DNA of 64,000 bases from Alistipes sp. (GCA_017938765.1 JAGBAX010000023.1:1-64000); one strand, 5' to 3'. Positions 43,959 through 52,992 are shown, numbered from the stretch's first letter. Numbers and translations are program-made. The notes: generated by a model from the sequence alone, not told the origin.

Positions 43959-44252
43959 ATGAGAGTTAACACCAAACAAGCGGTAAAATTATTTTTCACT
44001 AATCCTTCTTTAGAACAAGTTTTTAAGGAAGCGATAGCAAATTCCCTTGATGCTAATGCGACAAAAATAGATATTCGCATTTATATCGATTCACTTGAAA
44101 AGCAGGAAACATTACAGATCGAAATTACCGATAATGGAGAGGGTTTTACAAATGAACGATATGATAAATTCTGCGAGTTGTTAAAAGTAGAAGAAGATAC
44201 TCACAAAGGAGTTGGACGACTTGTATATTTAAGTTATTTCAATCCACATTAA
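43959..44252 (+). pseudogene. Truncated GHKL (histidine kinase/Hsp90-type) ATPase
   Basis: 97 residues of a GHKL ATPase remain. The N box is EAIANSLDANA, the G1 box is DNGEGF, and HKGVGRLVYLSYF begins the lid/G2 region; the frame then stops (NPH). Full proteins of this kind run for several hundred residues with a C-terminal transducer or effector domain, so this is a 3'-truncated gene. They include MutL, Hsp90-like and defence ATPases. Its promoter and start are intact, so a short protein could still be made. The sequence after the stop is a set of inverted repeats, not the missing gene. Confidence 0.65.
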
Positions 44253-44272
44253 CACTAAAAAATAGTACCGTT

Positions 44273-44359
44273 CGGGTATAATATGTAAATATTTTCACTA
44301 TATTTATACCCGATAGGGTTGATTCTGGTCAATAAGTATGGGTATTATACCCTATCGGG
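44273..44359. repeat. Cluster of interleaved inverted repeats
   Basis: CGGGTATAA (44273-44281) pairs with TTATACCCG (44304-44312); CCCGATAGGGT (44309-44319) pairs with ACCCTATCGGG (44349-44359); GGGTAT-T-ATACCC (44340-44352) is itself palindromic. The arms overlap, so alternative foldings compete. They lie just past the truncated GHKL gene. Confidence 0.65.
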
Positions 44360-44427
44360 GATAGTTCAAAATGAGATAACTCAGGAGGATTTATTCTCAT
44401 AGAAAAGCTTATCCTACTAAAATCCAA

Positions 44428-44465
44428 ACACCCGCCTGACCATTTGAGGTTGGCGGGCTGTTTTT
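44428..44465 (+). terminator. Terminator
   Basis: CCCGCC and GGCGGG form the stem (44431-44436 with 44452-44457), with a T run after it. A similar terminator (GCCCG/CGGGC) is at 52860-52896. Between the GHKL fragment and 44569 nothing else but the repeats and a TAACTTTG box (44518-44525) is seen. Confidence 0.65.
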
Positions 44466-44568
44466 CATGTCGTAAAAATTTATTACTCAATAATTATCAA
44501 CAAATTGAAATAATTGCTAACTTTGCATAACACCATAATAGGAACAAATTTATAAACTATTAAATATT

Positions 44569-44970
44569 ATGACTAAGAAAAACCTATTCTTATTTTGTGC
44601 ACTTCTTTCAATGTTACTGGTATCTTGTGGAATTAAAGAACAAACGTGGGAGTATAAAATTGTGAAAGTAGCTGGTAAAGAAGCTGAAATTCTCGCAGAC
44701 TATGGAGCATTGTCATATGGAGATCAAACCACAATGCTAAATAAACTAGGAAAAGACGGGTGGGAACTTGTAAGTACATATACTGAAACGACTACTGCTT
44801 TCCCGAACTTCGGCAATTCGGAATATGTTACAGGTATTCGTGAAAATGTTAGAACAAGCGTAGTGAATTTTGTATTTAAGCGTCCAAGCCGAGATGAAGA
44901 AACAATTACACCGGCTAAGGTTGCTCCCATTGCAGATATCCAACAAGAGAATACACCAGAAACTAAATAA
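44569..44970 (+). CDS. DUF4177-like lipoprotein
   Basis: A 133-residue lipoprotein (lipobox MLLVSC, Cys20). The mature part starts TWEYKIVKVAGKEAEIL and continues LNKLGKDGWELVSTYTE, the two halves of the DUF4177 domain, which is a small alpha/beta fold of unknown role. A final NFVFKRP strand and a disordered Thr/Pro-rich tail follow. Its stop codon overlaps the start of the next gene by one base, so they are an operon driven by the TAACTTTG box at 44518. Confidence 0.75.
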   Translation: MTKKNLFLFCALLSMLLVSCGIKEQTWEYKIVKVAGKEAEILADYGALSYGDQTTMLNKLGKDGWELVSTYTETTTAFPNFGNSEYVTGIRENVRTSVVNFVFKRPSRDEETITPAKVAPIADIQQENTPETK

Positions 44971-45815
44971 TGAGAAAACTAAATTGGTTCGCAGCTATTT
45001 TACTATTATTTTCGTCTTGTTCAAGACATGACGAAGTAATAGCTTTATCTAAAGGATTTTTTTATTCTTTAGCGGATACTTTATATGCTAATCCCCGAGA
45101 CTATTATCCTTTATATGACTCATTAAAAGTTACCGCTAAGAGCGACATGGTAGAAATAGATGAGTCTAATATACAAGATAAAGGCGACACAATTATTGTC
45201 AAATGTTTAAACAGCTATACCTCTATTGATGGCACATTTAAACAACAGGATATATTGCTGTTTTTTAAAACGGATAATAATAAGCAATTCTATATTTGCG
45301 ATTCACAGGGTCTCATAGATTTAGATAAGAATATAAAAAAATATGGTCTTGCCACAGGAGCACTATCAAATTTGCCATTAAATGATACAGAGTTGTCTAA
45401 ACGCTGTAAAGAATTGGGAAAGATGCTGCTCTCAGAGTATCTAAGTACACATTTAATGCTATTGGAAAAGGTTAAAATTCAAAAGTGGTCTTGGGATACA
45501 AGTTATTATAGTGGAGACGCCAATGGAGAAGCTAGGGTTGTTAATAATCTCGATTTTGCCGTAGATGGTATAAAATACAAGGTAACATACTATGACAATC
45601 AAGGGAACTTTATGGCAAATGACGATGGACGCATATCCAAAACTCTATACCCTGGAGAAAAATATAATTTCACATTTTGGAGTTCGAATGCAAAATATCC
45701 ATCTAGGGCAAGATTGGAACTCGTATTCCCTGAAAAATTAATTGAGGAGATAATATTTAATAAGGAGTATACAGGTAATGAATATTATGAGCATATTAAA
45801 TCTATTACAGATTAA
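44970..45815 (+). CDS. Hypothetical lipoprotein
   Basis: A 281-residue protein with a lipoprotein signal (RKLNWFAAILLLFSSCSR, modified Cys at about residue 17). I do not recognise a family. The N-terminal half contains an SDMVEIDESNIQDKGDTIIV strand pair that could be a cystatin/NTF2-like fold; the C-terminal part (ARVVNNLDFAVDGIKYKVTY, LYPGEKYNFTFWSSNAKYPS) looks like a beta-sandwich of the FxLYD type. It overlaps the DUF4177-like lipoprotein gene by one base, and the pair probably act together at the cell surface or in the periplasm. Confidence 0.65.
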   Translation: MRKLNWFAAILLLFSSCSRHDEVIALSKGFFYSLADTLYANPRDYYPLYDSLKVTAKSDMVEIDESNIQDKGDTIIVKCLNSYTSIDGTFKQQDILLFFKTDNNKQFYICDSQGLIDLDKNIKKYGLATGALSNLPLNDTELSKRCKELGKMLLSEYLSTHLMLLEKVKIQKWSWDTSYYSGDANGEARVVNNLDFAVDGIKYKVTYYDNQGNFMANDDGRISKTLYPGEKYNFTFWSSNAKYPSRARLELVFPEKLIEEIIFNKEYTGNEYYEHIKSITD

Positions 45816-46029
45816 ATAATTTGCAAGTTAAAATAATTTTATTACCTTTGTATAAGTAATTACAGTACAGAGATTTAAGGAGGACAGAGGGCAGTATATT
45901 CCGTAGCCTAAAAACGGTCAAAATGTTGCTTCAGGGCTCAAAAGTAAACCTAAAAAATCGCAAGATTTTCAGCCCCAAAATGATGGGCGAACACAGGTTA
46001 AACTCTCGTTTGACACGATGACACGCCTG

Positions 46030-46065
46030 GAGCAACCCCACGCTCCCCTCTCAGGGGCTGGGGGT
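46030..46065. repeat. Dispersed GC-rich repeat, copy 2
   Basis: Second copy of the element at 20786-20820: GAGCAACCCCACGCTCCCCT, then CTCAGGGG and a G-rich end. The 265 bases between the hypothetical lipoprotein and the next gene otherwise hold a promoter-like TTACCTTTG (near 45848) and a small hairpin, but no gene. Confidence 0.6.
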
Positions 46066-46081
46066 ATTATTGGAGCGATCG

Positions 46082-47020
46082 TTACTCCTTGAGCCACTCA
46101 ATTGTAAGGGTGTAGGTAATATCATAATGCTCGACACCCTCGTGGTCCTCGTAACTATCTCCATTCCTGAACACAAGAGAGTTGCCAGGGGTGAGGGTCT
46201 CGGTCTTGTCACCCAATCTGATGGTTATCGCTTCGTCGGTTATCTCGGTTATACAACCCAGGAAATTCTCATAGGAGACAACTCCCCGACGAGCAAAAAC
46301 AACATCGGAGATATGCTCATCATAATCGTTACCAATACTCCAACCCTTCTTCGTCCAAACAATCTTTAAGCGGTAGTTGGTTGGCTCGCCCTCGGCCACA
46401 TTCCAGATAAAGCGCTTGCGACATTTATCAGCATCGACAATAAGAATATAGGCATTATCACTGCCTAACACGTTGTGTAACAACTCTTCTGCCTCGGTCC
46501 AATGTTCCTCAGGCTTATCGTAGCAGAGCGAAGCATAGATATCCACTATCGCTCGGCTCAATTTATTGAAGTCGCGCGCCTTATAGTAAGGAGCCGACGA
46601 CAGCAGAACAACATCCTTGCACATAGTGAAACTGCCCAAGATGGTTTCCATCTCGTTTATCAACTTAGGGCTCGCTAACAACGTATTGGCATAGAAACCC
46701 ATCATCTTGGCCTTAGACTTTGGATTGTAGCCGAGGTTCTTATGATAACACTCCTTCCAATCACGAAGGTTGTAAGCCTCGCGCTTATTGTAACAGAACA
46801 TTATCATTGGAGAGGTTGTCTCCAAGGAGTCAAAGAGGTCACTAAGGCCCGACCAGTTGTCACTAAGATCGATTGTTGGGGCCTGCTGGTGAAACTTGGC
46901 AATGATAGCATCGGCATCGTCGCCCTTGATGATCAGACCAACGGCCTTGTTGCATATATCTGCACTCGTGGCTCTGGCATTGCCACCCTCTGGATTGAAG
47001 GCTCGTATGATAATATCCAT
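46082..47020 (-). CDS. Hypothetical protein of 312 residues
   Basis: I do not recognise this family. I start it at the ATG at 47020 (MDIIIRAFNPEGG); 27 codons upstream another ATG exists but would add a stretch without similarity to a normal N-terminus. The protein is cytoplasmic, with no signal peptide or membrane helix. A helical N-terminal half (about 1-170) is followed by a strand-rich half with a KIVWTKKGWSIGNDYDEHIS segment and a late ITEITDEAITIRLGDKTET strand that looks like an SH3-like barrel. Nothing suggests catalysis. Confidence 0.6.
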   Translation of the reverse strand: MDIIIRAFNPEGGNARATSADICNKAVGLIIKGDDADAIIAKFHQQAPTIDLSDNWSGLSDLFDSLETTSPMIMFCYNKREAYNLRDWKECYHKNLGYNPKSKAKMMGFYANTLLASPKLINEMETILGSFTMCKDVVLLSSAPYYKARDFNKLSRAIVDIYASLCYDKPEEHWTEAEELLHNVLGSDNAYILIVDADKCRKRFIWNVAEGEPTNYRLKIVWTKKGWSIGNDYDEHISDVVFARRGVVSYENFLGCITEITDEAITIRLGDKTETLTPGNSLVFRNGDSYEDHEGVEHYDITYTLTIEWLKE

Positions 47021-47186
47021 AGTCGTACTGTTTAAAGATTTATAGTTGCAAATATGAGTGTTTACAAAGATAGGTAAAAACTTTGAAATAATCAACCTCA
47101 ATCGGAATTATCCTCTATACCGCACACTCAACTATCTCAATTTAGCATAGTAGCGCAAACTCCTGATGCATCATCATATCCAATCC

Positions 47187-47217
47187 AAAGCAGAGGGGTT
47201 GCCTCTGCTTTTTTTGT
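47187..47217 (+). terminator. Terminator in a gene-free stretch
   Basis: AAAGCAGAGG and CCTCTGCTTT form a perfect 10-bp stem with a short loop and seven T's. No complete gene precedes it on the plus strand, so it may belong to a lost gene or a short RNA. The 47021-47503 stretch otherwise has a second hairpin (ACGGC/GCCGT, 47352-47365, with a long T run) and no gene. Confidence 0.6.
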
Positions 47218-47474
47218 GTCGTTGTCCGAGCTTTAAGGGTATTTTGGGCTTTTGGATGGCAACTACTTGCTCAACCTAATCAGTACCGCAAAGATTACCG
47301 CCTTAGGAGGTTATATCCAAAAGTTTTTCGTATCCAGTAACCTTTGTCAAGACGGCTCCGGCCGTATTTTTTTTTGATTGTGTATGGCATAGTTACAGCA
47401 CTACTGTTACTTTATATTTATAAGATTGTTTACAAACTTTTTAACAATAACACCTCAATCTGACAAATTTTGCT

Positions 47475-47482
47475 TAACTTTG
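47475..47482 (+). promoter_or_regulatory. -7 box of the nuclease-helicase gene
   Basis: TAACTTTG, 22 bases before the ATG at 47504. Confidence 0.5.
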
Positions 47483-47503
47483 TAGAAAGTAATCCATAAG
47501 CTT

Positions 47504-49552
47504 ATGGTAAAGAGGTACTTTCATGGTGATACGATAGAGGGCTTTCTTGCAATGCCCGATACGCAGATTATTGGTATTCTAACCACTGCGCATACCTCGT
47601 TGCATGCTTCATTGCAAGGGTTGCAAAATGACGCCTGGCGCGAGGAGATTTCGCTATTGAAAGACATTCTCACTCCTTACATAGGTCGAGGCCATATCTA
47701 CTTTGAGTACACCATTCCGCGAATGGGATGTCGTATTGATGTTGTGTTGTTGCTTGATGGCGTTGTGCTCTTATTGGAGTTTAAGGCATTCAACGAGCAA
47801 TACACCAAAGCTGATATTGCGCAGGTGTGGGACTATGCTCTTGACCTCAAAAACTTCCACGAACAGAGCCATAATCGCCCGATTGTGCCGATATTGGTTG
47901 CGACCGAGGCGGTTGATGCCACCTCAGATTTTATTCCATTTGACGACAATGTTTTCTATCCGATACTAACTAATCGCGAGCTGCTCGCATCTACCATTGC
48001 GGAAGCGTTGCTATTCTGCGATGCAGACAACTCGGAAGGTGATGCACTATGGGCAATTAGCCGTTATTCTCCTACCCCGACCATTATCGAGGCGGCAAGT
48101 GCACTCTACAACAACCACTCCGTAGAGGACATCTCTCGTTCCGATGCTTCTGCCGAGAATCTAACTACCACATGTGGCTTTATCTCATCGGTTATTGAAC
48201 GCGCAAAGAGGGAGCATTTCAAGGCGATATGTTTTGTAACGGGTGTGCCGGGAGCAGGCAAGACGCTTGTCGGATTAAACATCGCCACACAGCAGTTTGA
48301 GAAGGATGATGTCGCCGTATATCTATCGGGTAACTTCCCGTTGGTGCAGGTGCTGACCGAGGCTCTTGCACGCGACAAGAAGCGTCGTATGGCGGAGAAG
48401 GGCGAGAAGATAGCTATCGGCACAGCACGTTCGGAGGTTAAGGCCTTTATACAGATGATTCACCACTACCGCGACACGTGTTTGGAGGGAACGAAGGTGG
48501 TAGATGGTCGCATTGTGGCCGATGAGGAGTATTTCCTCAATCCGAAAAACCTCAAAAAGTCATTCGTTCCGGTGGACCACGTTGCGATTTTTGACGAGGC
48601 GCAACGTGCATGGACAAAGGATGCGCTTGCAAACTTTATGAATCGCAAGAAGGGTTATCCTAACTTCCCATATTCCGAGCCGGAGTATCTGATTTCGTGT
48701 CTCGATCGCCACGATGATTGGACTGTCGTTGTATGCCTTGTGGGTGGAGGACAGGAGATCAACACCGGAGAGGCCGGCATTAGCGAGTGGATAGAATCGC
48801 TCAATCGCGAGTATAAGGATTGGCATGTGTTTATCTCGGATCGCCTACACGATGCCGAGTATGCTGCCGGTCACTCATTGGAACTATTGTCCGAACACAA
48901 GCACGTAGAGTTTGAGCCATCTCTACACTTGGCTGTGTCGATGCGCTCGTTCCGCGCAGAGAATCTTGCAAAGTTTGTACACAAACTGCTTGATAGAGAT
49001 ATTGAGGGTGCTCGTGAGGCATATCTAACATTTGACAAATACCCAATCGTACTAACACGCTCGCTTGAAAAGGCGAAGCGCTGGTTGAAGGAGCATGCAC
49101 GAGGTACGGAGCGCTACGGAATGATTGTATCTTCGCAGGCCGAACGATTGAAGCCGTTGGCTATTGATGTCCGCTTTAAGCCCGATGTGGTGCATTGGTT
49201 TTTGGATGATGCAACGGACGTGCGCTCGTCGTTCTATTTGGAGGATGTAGCTACGGAGTTCGATGTGCAAGGCTTGGAGCTTGATTGGTCGTGCGTAGTT
49301 TGGGATGGTGATTTCCGCTATACACCTAACGGTTGGTCGCACCACTCATTCTGCGGCGACAAGTGGCAGAACATCAACAAACCAGAACGCAAGGCATTCC
49401 AGAAGAACGCATACCGCGTTTTGCTCACCCGTGCTCGCCAGGGCATGGTCCTCGTTGTCCCTAAAGGCAACCCCGAAGACCCAACCCGCAGACCGGCATA
49501 CTACGACTCGACGTATGAGTATTTGAAGAAGATAGGAATAATAGTGATATAG
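47504..49552 (+). CDS. DUF2075 helicase-like protein with N-terminal PD-(D/E)xK nuclease
   Basis: A 682-residue cytoplasmic protein. The N-terminal region has a PD-(D/E)xK pattern: RIDVVLLLDGVVLLLEFK with Asp79 and the Glu92-Phe-Lys94 triad. A superfamily 1-like motor follows: Walker A GVPGAGKT (247-254), Walker B FDEAQ (364-367), then MRSFRAENL and a late LLTRARQGMVLVVPKGN motif VI. The VATEFDVQGLELDWS segment matches DUF2075. Proteins of this kind are common in defence islands and also in plasmid/phage biology. It would bind and unwind or cut nucleic acid. Codon usage is GC-richer than the neighbouring OLD-like operon. Confidence 0.85.
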   Translation: MVKRYFHGDTIEGFLAMPDTQIIGILTTAHTSLHASLQGLQNDAWREEISLLKDILTPYIGRGHIYFEYTIPRMGCRIDVVLLLDGVVLLLEFKAFNEQYTKADIAQVWDYALDLKNFHEQSHNRPIVPILVATEAVDATSDFIPFDDNVFYPILTNRELLASTIAEALLFCDADNSEGDALWAISRYSPTPTIIEAASALYNNHSVEDISRSDASAENLTTTCGFISSVIERAKREHFKAICFVTGVPGAGKTLVGLNIATQQFEKDDVAVYLSGNFPLVQVLTEALARDKKRRMAEKGEKIAIGTARSEVKAFIQMIHHYRDTCLEGTKVVDGRIVADEEYFLNPKNLKKSFVPVDHVAIFDEAQRAWTKDALANFMNRKKGYPNFPYSEPEYLISCLDRHDDWTVVVCLVGGGQEINTGEAGISEWIESLNREYKDWHVFISDRLHDAEYAAGHSLELLSEHKHVEFEPSLHLAVSMRSFRAENLAKFVHKLLDRDIEGAREAYLTFDKYPIVLTRSLEKAKRWLKEHARGTERYGMIVSSQAERLKPLAIDVRFKPDVVHWFLDDATDVRSSFYLEDVATEFDVQGLELDWSCVVWDGDFRYTPNGWSHHSFCGDKWQNINKPERKAFQKNAYRVLLTRARQGMVLVVPKGNPEDPTRRPAYYDSTYEYLKKIGIIVI

Positions 49553-49640
49553 GCCATTTATATGCAGAGAGGTGATATTTAATGTACCCAACATCACATT
49601 TCCTGATAACGCAGTTTTTAATAATACATAAAAAATAATT

Positions 49641-51299
49641 ATGAAGGATGTTAAAGTTTATATAGATCAAATATCATTTAATGATGGAAGTTCATTCAAC
49701 TTTGGTCATTCAGACATTGTTGTATTTACAGGATCCAATAACAGTGGCAAAAGTCAAGTCTTACGGGATATTAAAAGCTATTTCGCTAAGAAGGAGGCGA
49801 TAAGAGTTGTTGCATCTGACGTCAAGGCTTGGTTTGGAGGCGATATTCAAAAACTTGCAAATAAATGTATTAATAAAGATGGATACTATTACTTACATGG
49901 CATACATGTAGGAACAAAAGAAGATTTAGTATATAACTGGAATAACAGAAACGTGTCTAATATCCACAACCTATTCATAAACTACTTATCTACAGAAGAT
50001 AGGCTAAACAAAGCTAATCCAGCTAAATCGTTTAACGCACTTCTTGAGGCACCAAAACACCCAATTCAGCAGTTATACATAGATGATGAACAAGAGCTGA
50101 ATTTATCCACCTTATTCCATCAAGCATTTGGATCTGAAATTATAGTAAATCGTGGAGCCGGATCACAAATACCTATTCATATGGGAGCCAAACCTACCAT
50201 AGAAGAAGGGGAAGACCGAGTATCTCGATCTTACTTACAAAAACTTAGTCAACTTCCGCTTATTCAGAATCAAGGTGACGGTATGAGAAGTTTTACTGGT
50301 ATTCTCCTAGATGCTTTTACATCTGACTATGATATTACTTTGATTGATGAACCGGAGGCCTTTCTACATCCACCGCAAGCAAGATTATTAGGAAAGATGC
50401 TGGCGAAAAATGCACCTATAAATCGCCAGTTATTTATTTCTACGCATAGTGAGGATTTTCTAAAGGGCTTACTTGATGCGGATAATGAGAATGTGAAAAT
50501 AATTCGCATTAACAGAGAGGGTAATATCAACCATATGAGTATCCTTAATAATGACGACATAAAGAATTTATGGCAAGACCCTATTTTAAGGTATTCAAAT
50601 ATTTTAAGTGGCTTATTCCATTCCAAGGTCGTAGTATGTGAAAGTGATACTGATTGCAGATTTTATCAAGCCATCCTTTCTGCTATAAACGATGACGATT
50701 CAATCAGTCCAGATGTACTATTTACGCATTGCGGAGGCAAACAAAGGTTAAAAACTGTAATCAAGGCTTTAAAATCCCTTAATGTGAAAACAGTTGCAAT
50801 TACCGATATTGATGTTTTAAATGATAAAAAAATTTTTCAAGAAATTATTGAGACTTCAGGAGAAGTCTGGGACAATGTAGAAACACAATGGAAAATTATC
50901 AGTGAATATGTTAAATCTCAACGAGCACAATTAGACACCGAGGAAGTCAAGTCTGAGATTGATGCAATTTTTAAGACATTTAATGAACCTCAATTAACAA
51001 CTGAGATTACGAATAAGATTAAAAAAGTTATTAAAATGTCTTCAGCATGGTCCAAAGTAAAAGAGACTGGCAAAGCATTTTTTAGCGGCGATGCTTATAA
51101 AGCATTTAGTGAGCTTTATGATAGATGTAAAAGTTATGGGATTTTAATTGTACCCGTTGGAGAGTTAGAATGTTTCTATAAGCCAGATGCTAATCATGGG
51201 ACTAAATGGGTTAATAATGTTCTTGAATCTGTTGACTTAAAGAATGATGCAGAACTCGATACTGCAAGGCGCTTTGTTCGTGAAATATTAGCAATATAG
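49641..51299 (+). CDS. OLD-like ATPase with C-terminal TOPRIM domain
   Basis: A 552-residue overcoming-lysogeny-defect-like protein. The ABC-type ATPase has Walker A GSNNSGKS (31-38), a signature-like QGDGMRSF (211-218), Walker B TLIDEPEAFLHPP (Asp236, Glu237) and the switch His in STHS (269). A TOPRIM nuclease fold follows from about 328: VVVCESDTD (Glu334, Asp336, Asp338) and AITDIDVLND (Asp389, Asp391). OLD nucleases cut DNA or RNA when activated and include the Gabija GajA protein, but GajA partners with a UvrD-like helicase, whereas here a serine protease follows 69 bases downstream. It is AT-rich compared with the flanking genes, pointing to transfer. Confidence 0.85.
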   Translation: MKDVKVYIDQISFNDGSSFNFGHSDIVVFTGSNNSGKSQVLRDIKSYFAKKEAIRVVASDVKAWFGGDIQKLANKCINKDGYYYLHGIHVGTKEDLVYNWNNRNVSNIHNLFINYLSTEDRLNKANPAKSFNALLEAPKHPIQQLYIDDEQELNLSTLFHQAFGSEIIVNRGAGSQIPIHMGAKPTIEEGEDRVSRSYLQKLSQLPLIQNQGDGMRSFTGILLDAFTSDYDITLIDEPEAFLHPPQARLLGKMLAKNAPINRQLFISTHSEDFLKGLLDADNENVKIIRINREGNINHMSILNNDDIKNLWQDPILRYSNILSGLFHSKVVVCESDTDCRFYQAILSAINDDDSISPDVLFTHCGGKQRLKTVIKALKSLNVKTVAITDIDVLNDKKIFQEIIETSGEVWDNVETQWKIISEYVKSQRAQLDTEEVKSEIDAIFKTFNEPQLTTEITNKIKKVIKMSSAWSKVKETGKAFFSGDAYKAFSELYDRCKSYGILIVPVGELECFYKPDANHGTKWVNNVLESVDLKNDAELDTARRFVREILAI

Positions 51300-51368
51300 G
51301 TGCCTGTTAGAACACACATCCACTTAAGAATAGCAATTACACACTACAATTAGAAAAAATAACTAATT

Positions 51369-52367
51369 ATGAAAATAGACAGAATACCCCTATACCAAAC
51401 TTTGGAAGAACAAAGAAATTCAAAGTTGCTTATTTACTACACAAGTACAAGACAAGGGCTTGAAACCCAAATAGCCAAAGATGTATTACCCAAATTCTCA
51501 AATCAACTTGATAATATAGGAGATACAAGAAAAATTACATTGTTCCTATATACTAATGGCGGTGATACTCTTGCAGCATGGAGTTTAGTTAATTTGATAA
51601 GAAGTTTCTGCAAAGAACTTGAGGTCATTATTCCTTCTAATTGTTTCAGCTCCGGAACTCTAATGTGTCTAGGAGCAAATAAACTGATAATGACCAAACA
51701 GGCTGCACTCGGTCCTATTGACCCTAGTATCAACGGCCCACTGAATCCTATGATACCAGGTGTCCCAGATCCACATGCTAAAGTACCTGTTAGTGTTGAA
51801 TATGTAAATGCATACATAGAAATGGCAAAAAAAGATTTTGGCATAACAGATCAGAAAAATCTCACAGAAGTATTATTGCATTTATCAGAAAAAATACACC
51901 CATTGACTTTAGGACAGGTATATAAATCTAAGAGCCAAATTCAAATGATTGCACGCAATTTGATGAAATATCAAAAAATAAATAAAGAACGTACTGATAC
52001 AATTATTAAATTTTTATGTAGCGAGTCGGGCAGTCATGATTATTCTATTCGCCGAGATGAGGCTATAAATAGTCTTGGATTAAATGTAGAGAAACCAACT
52101 GATGCGTTATATGCAATAATCAAACAAATTCATGAGGATATCAGTCAAGAATTAGAGTTGGAGAATTCTTATGACCCCAGGATTTTATTAAATAATGTAA
52201 AAGGACAAAATGGATATCAATATTCATTTAGACGAGGCTTGATAGAATCCATTAGTTGTACGGATGTATTTTTAAGTGAGGGTACCTTACAAATGCATCA
52301 AGACCCTAGGACTCAACAACTCTTACTTAATGATAATAGAATTTTTGAAGGTTGGAAAAATGAATAA
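51369..52367 (+). CDS. ClpP-fold serine protease (SDH-proteinase type)
   Basis: A 332-residue cytoplasmic protein with a ClpP/SppA-like fold. TLFLYTNGGDTLAAWSLVNL has the oxyanion/binding G-G-D, and IPSNCFSSGTLMCLGANK gives the nucleophile Ser (SSGT box, about residue 95) followed by the QAALGPIDPS segment. This layout matches serine dehydratase proteinases and similar membrane-independent relatives. The C-terminal half (about 190-332) is unlike known members. It lies 69 bases after the OLD-like gene and overlaps the next small gene by 8 bases, so they form one unit. The protein is probably cut loose to destroy cell proteins when the ATPase senses infection; this is inference. Confidence 0.75.
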   Translation: MKIDRIPLYQTLEEQRNSKLLIYYTSTRQGLETQIAKDVLPKFSNQLDNIGDTRKITLFLYTNGGDTLAAWSLVNLIRSFCKELEVIIPSNCFSSGTLMCLGANKLIMTKQAALGPIDPSINGPLNPMIPGVPDPHAKVPVSVEYVNAYIEMAKKDFGITDQKNLTEVLLHLSEKIHPLTLGQVYKSKSQIQMIARNLMKYQKINKERTDTIIKFLCSESGSHDYSIRRDEAINSLGLNVEKPTDALYAIIKQIHEDISQELELENSYDPRILLNNVKGQNGYQYSFRRGLIESISCTDVFLSEGTLQMHQDPRTQQLLLNDNRIFEGWKNE

Positions 52368-52554
52368 TGACAAAAATATTTACGCTTCTTACAGCGGATA
52401 TACCCCAAGTATTCAATCAACAACAGCTGAAAAAAGTAAATATAGTGATGTATACGACATTGGTACATCATCTATTAAAACATCATTAATAGACCTGATT
52501 AAAAATAGAACCACTCCATTGTATAGTGATTATAACTATATCAATAGAGTTTGA
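52360..52554 (+). CDS. Small 64-residue protein coupled to the protease gene
   Basis: It begins at the ATG at 52360 inside the protease gene (overlap of 8 bases, ATGAATAATGA), indicating translational coupling; a longer frame from 52276 also exists but has no such signal. The sequence starts MNNDKNIYASYSGYTPSIQS and is rich in Ser, Thr and Tyr with no predicted membrane helix. No family is recognised. It could be a protease inhibitor, antitoxin or adaptor. Confidence 0.55.
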   Translation: MNNDKNIYASYSGYTPSIQSTTAEKSKYSDVYDIGTSSIKTSLIDLIKNRTTPLYSDYNYINRV

Positions 52555-52692
52555 TACATGTATAAATATCCCGTGTCAATGTAGCAAATGACTATTACCA
52601 CAAAATGATTATAAGAATCACAAGGGCTATACATAGGACTATATGATGCAATAGGGTATAATTGTTGATTATTAAGTAAAAGAGTGTATTTA

Positions 52693-52851
52693 ATGACCAA
52701 AATATCCATTCGATTTTATAATGACCGTGAGGTGCGAGCTGTTTGGGATGAGTAAAAATCCAAATGGTGGTTTTCCGTGCTTGATATCAATGGAGATGCT
52801 TGACGACCTTATACAGAATGGCTCTATAACCCTCAAAAGAGGAGAATTTAG
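52693..52851 (+). pseudogene. RhuM/Bro-N-like gene fragment with internal stops
   Basis: The first 20 codons read MTKISIRFYNDREVRAVWDE, then a TAA (52753) is followed in frame by KSKWWFSVLDI, and a TGA (52801) and TAG (52849) come after. N-termini of Bro-N/RhuM-type phage antirepressor and virulence proteins have this pattern (I-R-x-V-W-D-E ... W-x-F-S-V-x-D-I). Only about 36 residues of homology remain. The stretch 52555-52692 before it is AT-rich and empty. Confidence 0.6.
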
Positions 52852-52859
52852 AAGCCTAA

Positions 52860-52896
52860 GCTCGCCCGACCATTGAGTGTTGAGCGGGCTTTTATT
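52860..52896 (+). terminator. Terminator after the RhuM-like remnant
   Basis: GCTCGCCCG and the GAGCGGGC block form a GC-rich stem with a T-rich end; the core pairing is GCCCG/CGGGC. It resembles the one at 44428-44465. Confidence 0.55.
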
Positions 52897-52992
52897 TTAC
52901 TGAAAACCGCCTCAAAAGTGAGCGCATTTTTGATGTTTACTTTAGAGGTTTTTAGTTGCTCAAATTGGAGAAAAATGCACACTTTTTCAAAC

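Noticed and set aside
45816-46029. Small RNA before the dispersed repeat
   Set aside because: There is a promoter-like TTACCTTTG box, but no clear terminator and only a weak hairpin, so it was not listed.
47021-47101. N-terminal extension of the 312-residue protein
   Set aside because: The extra 27 residues have no natural start signal and look unrelated to a normal N-terminus.
49641-51299. Complete Gabija system
   Set aside because: The OLD-like protein resembles GajA in domain order, but the following gene is a protease, not a UvrD-like GajB helicase.
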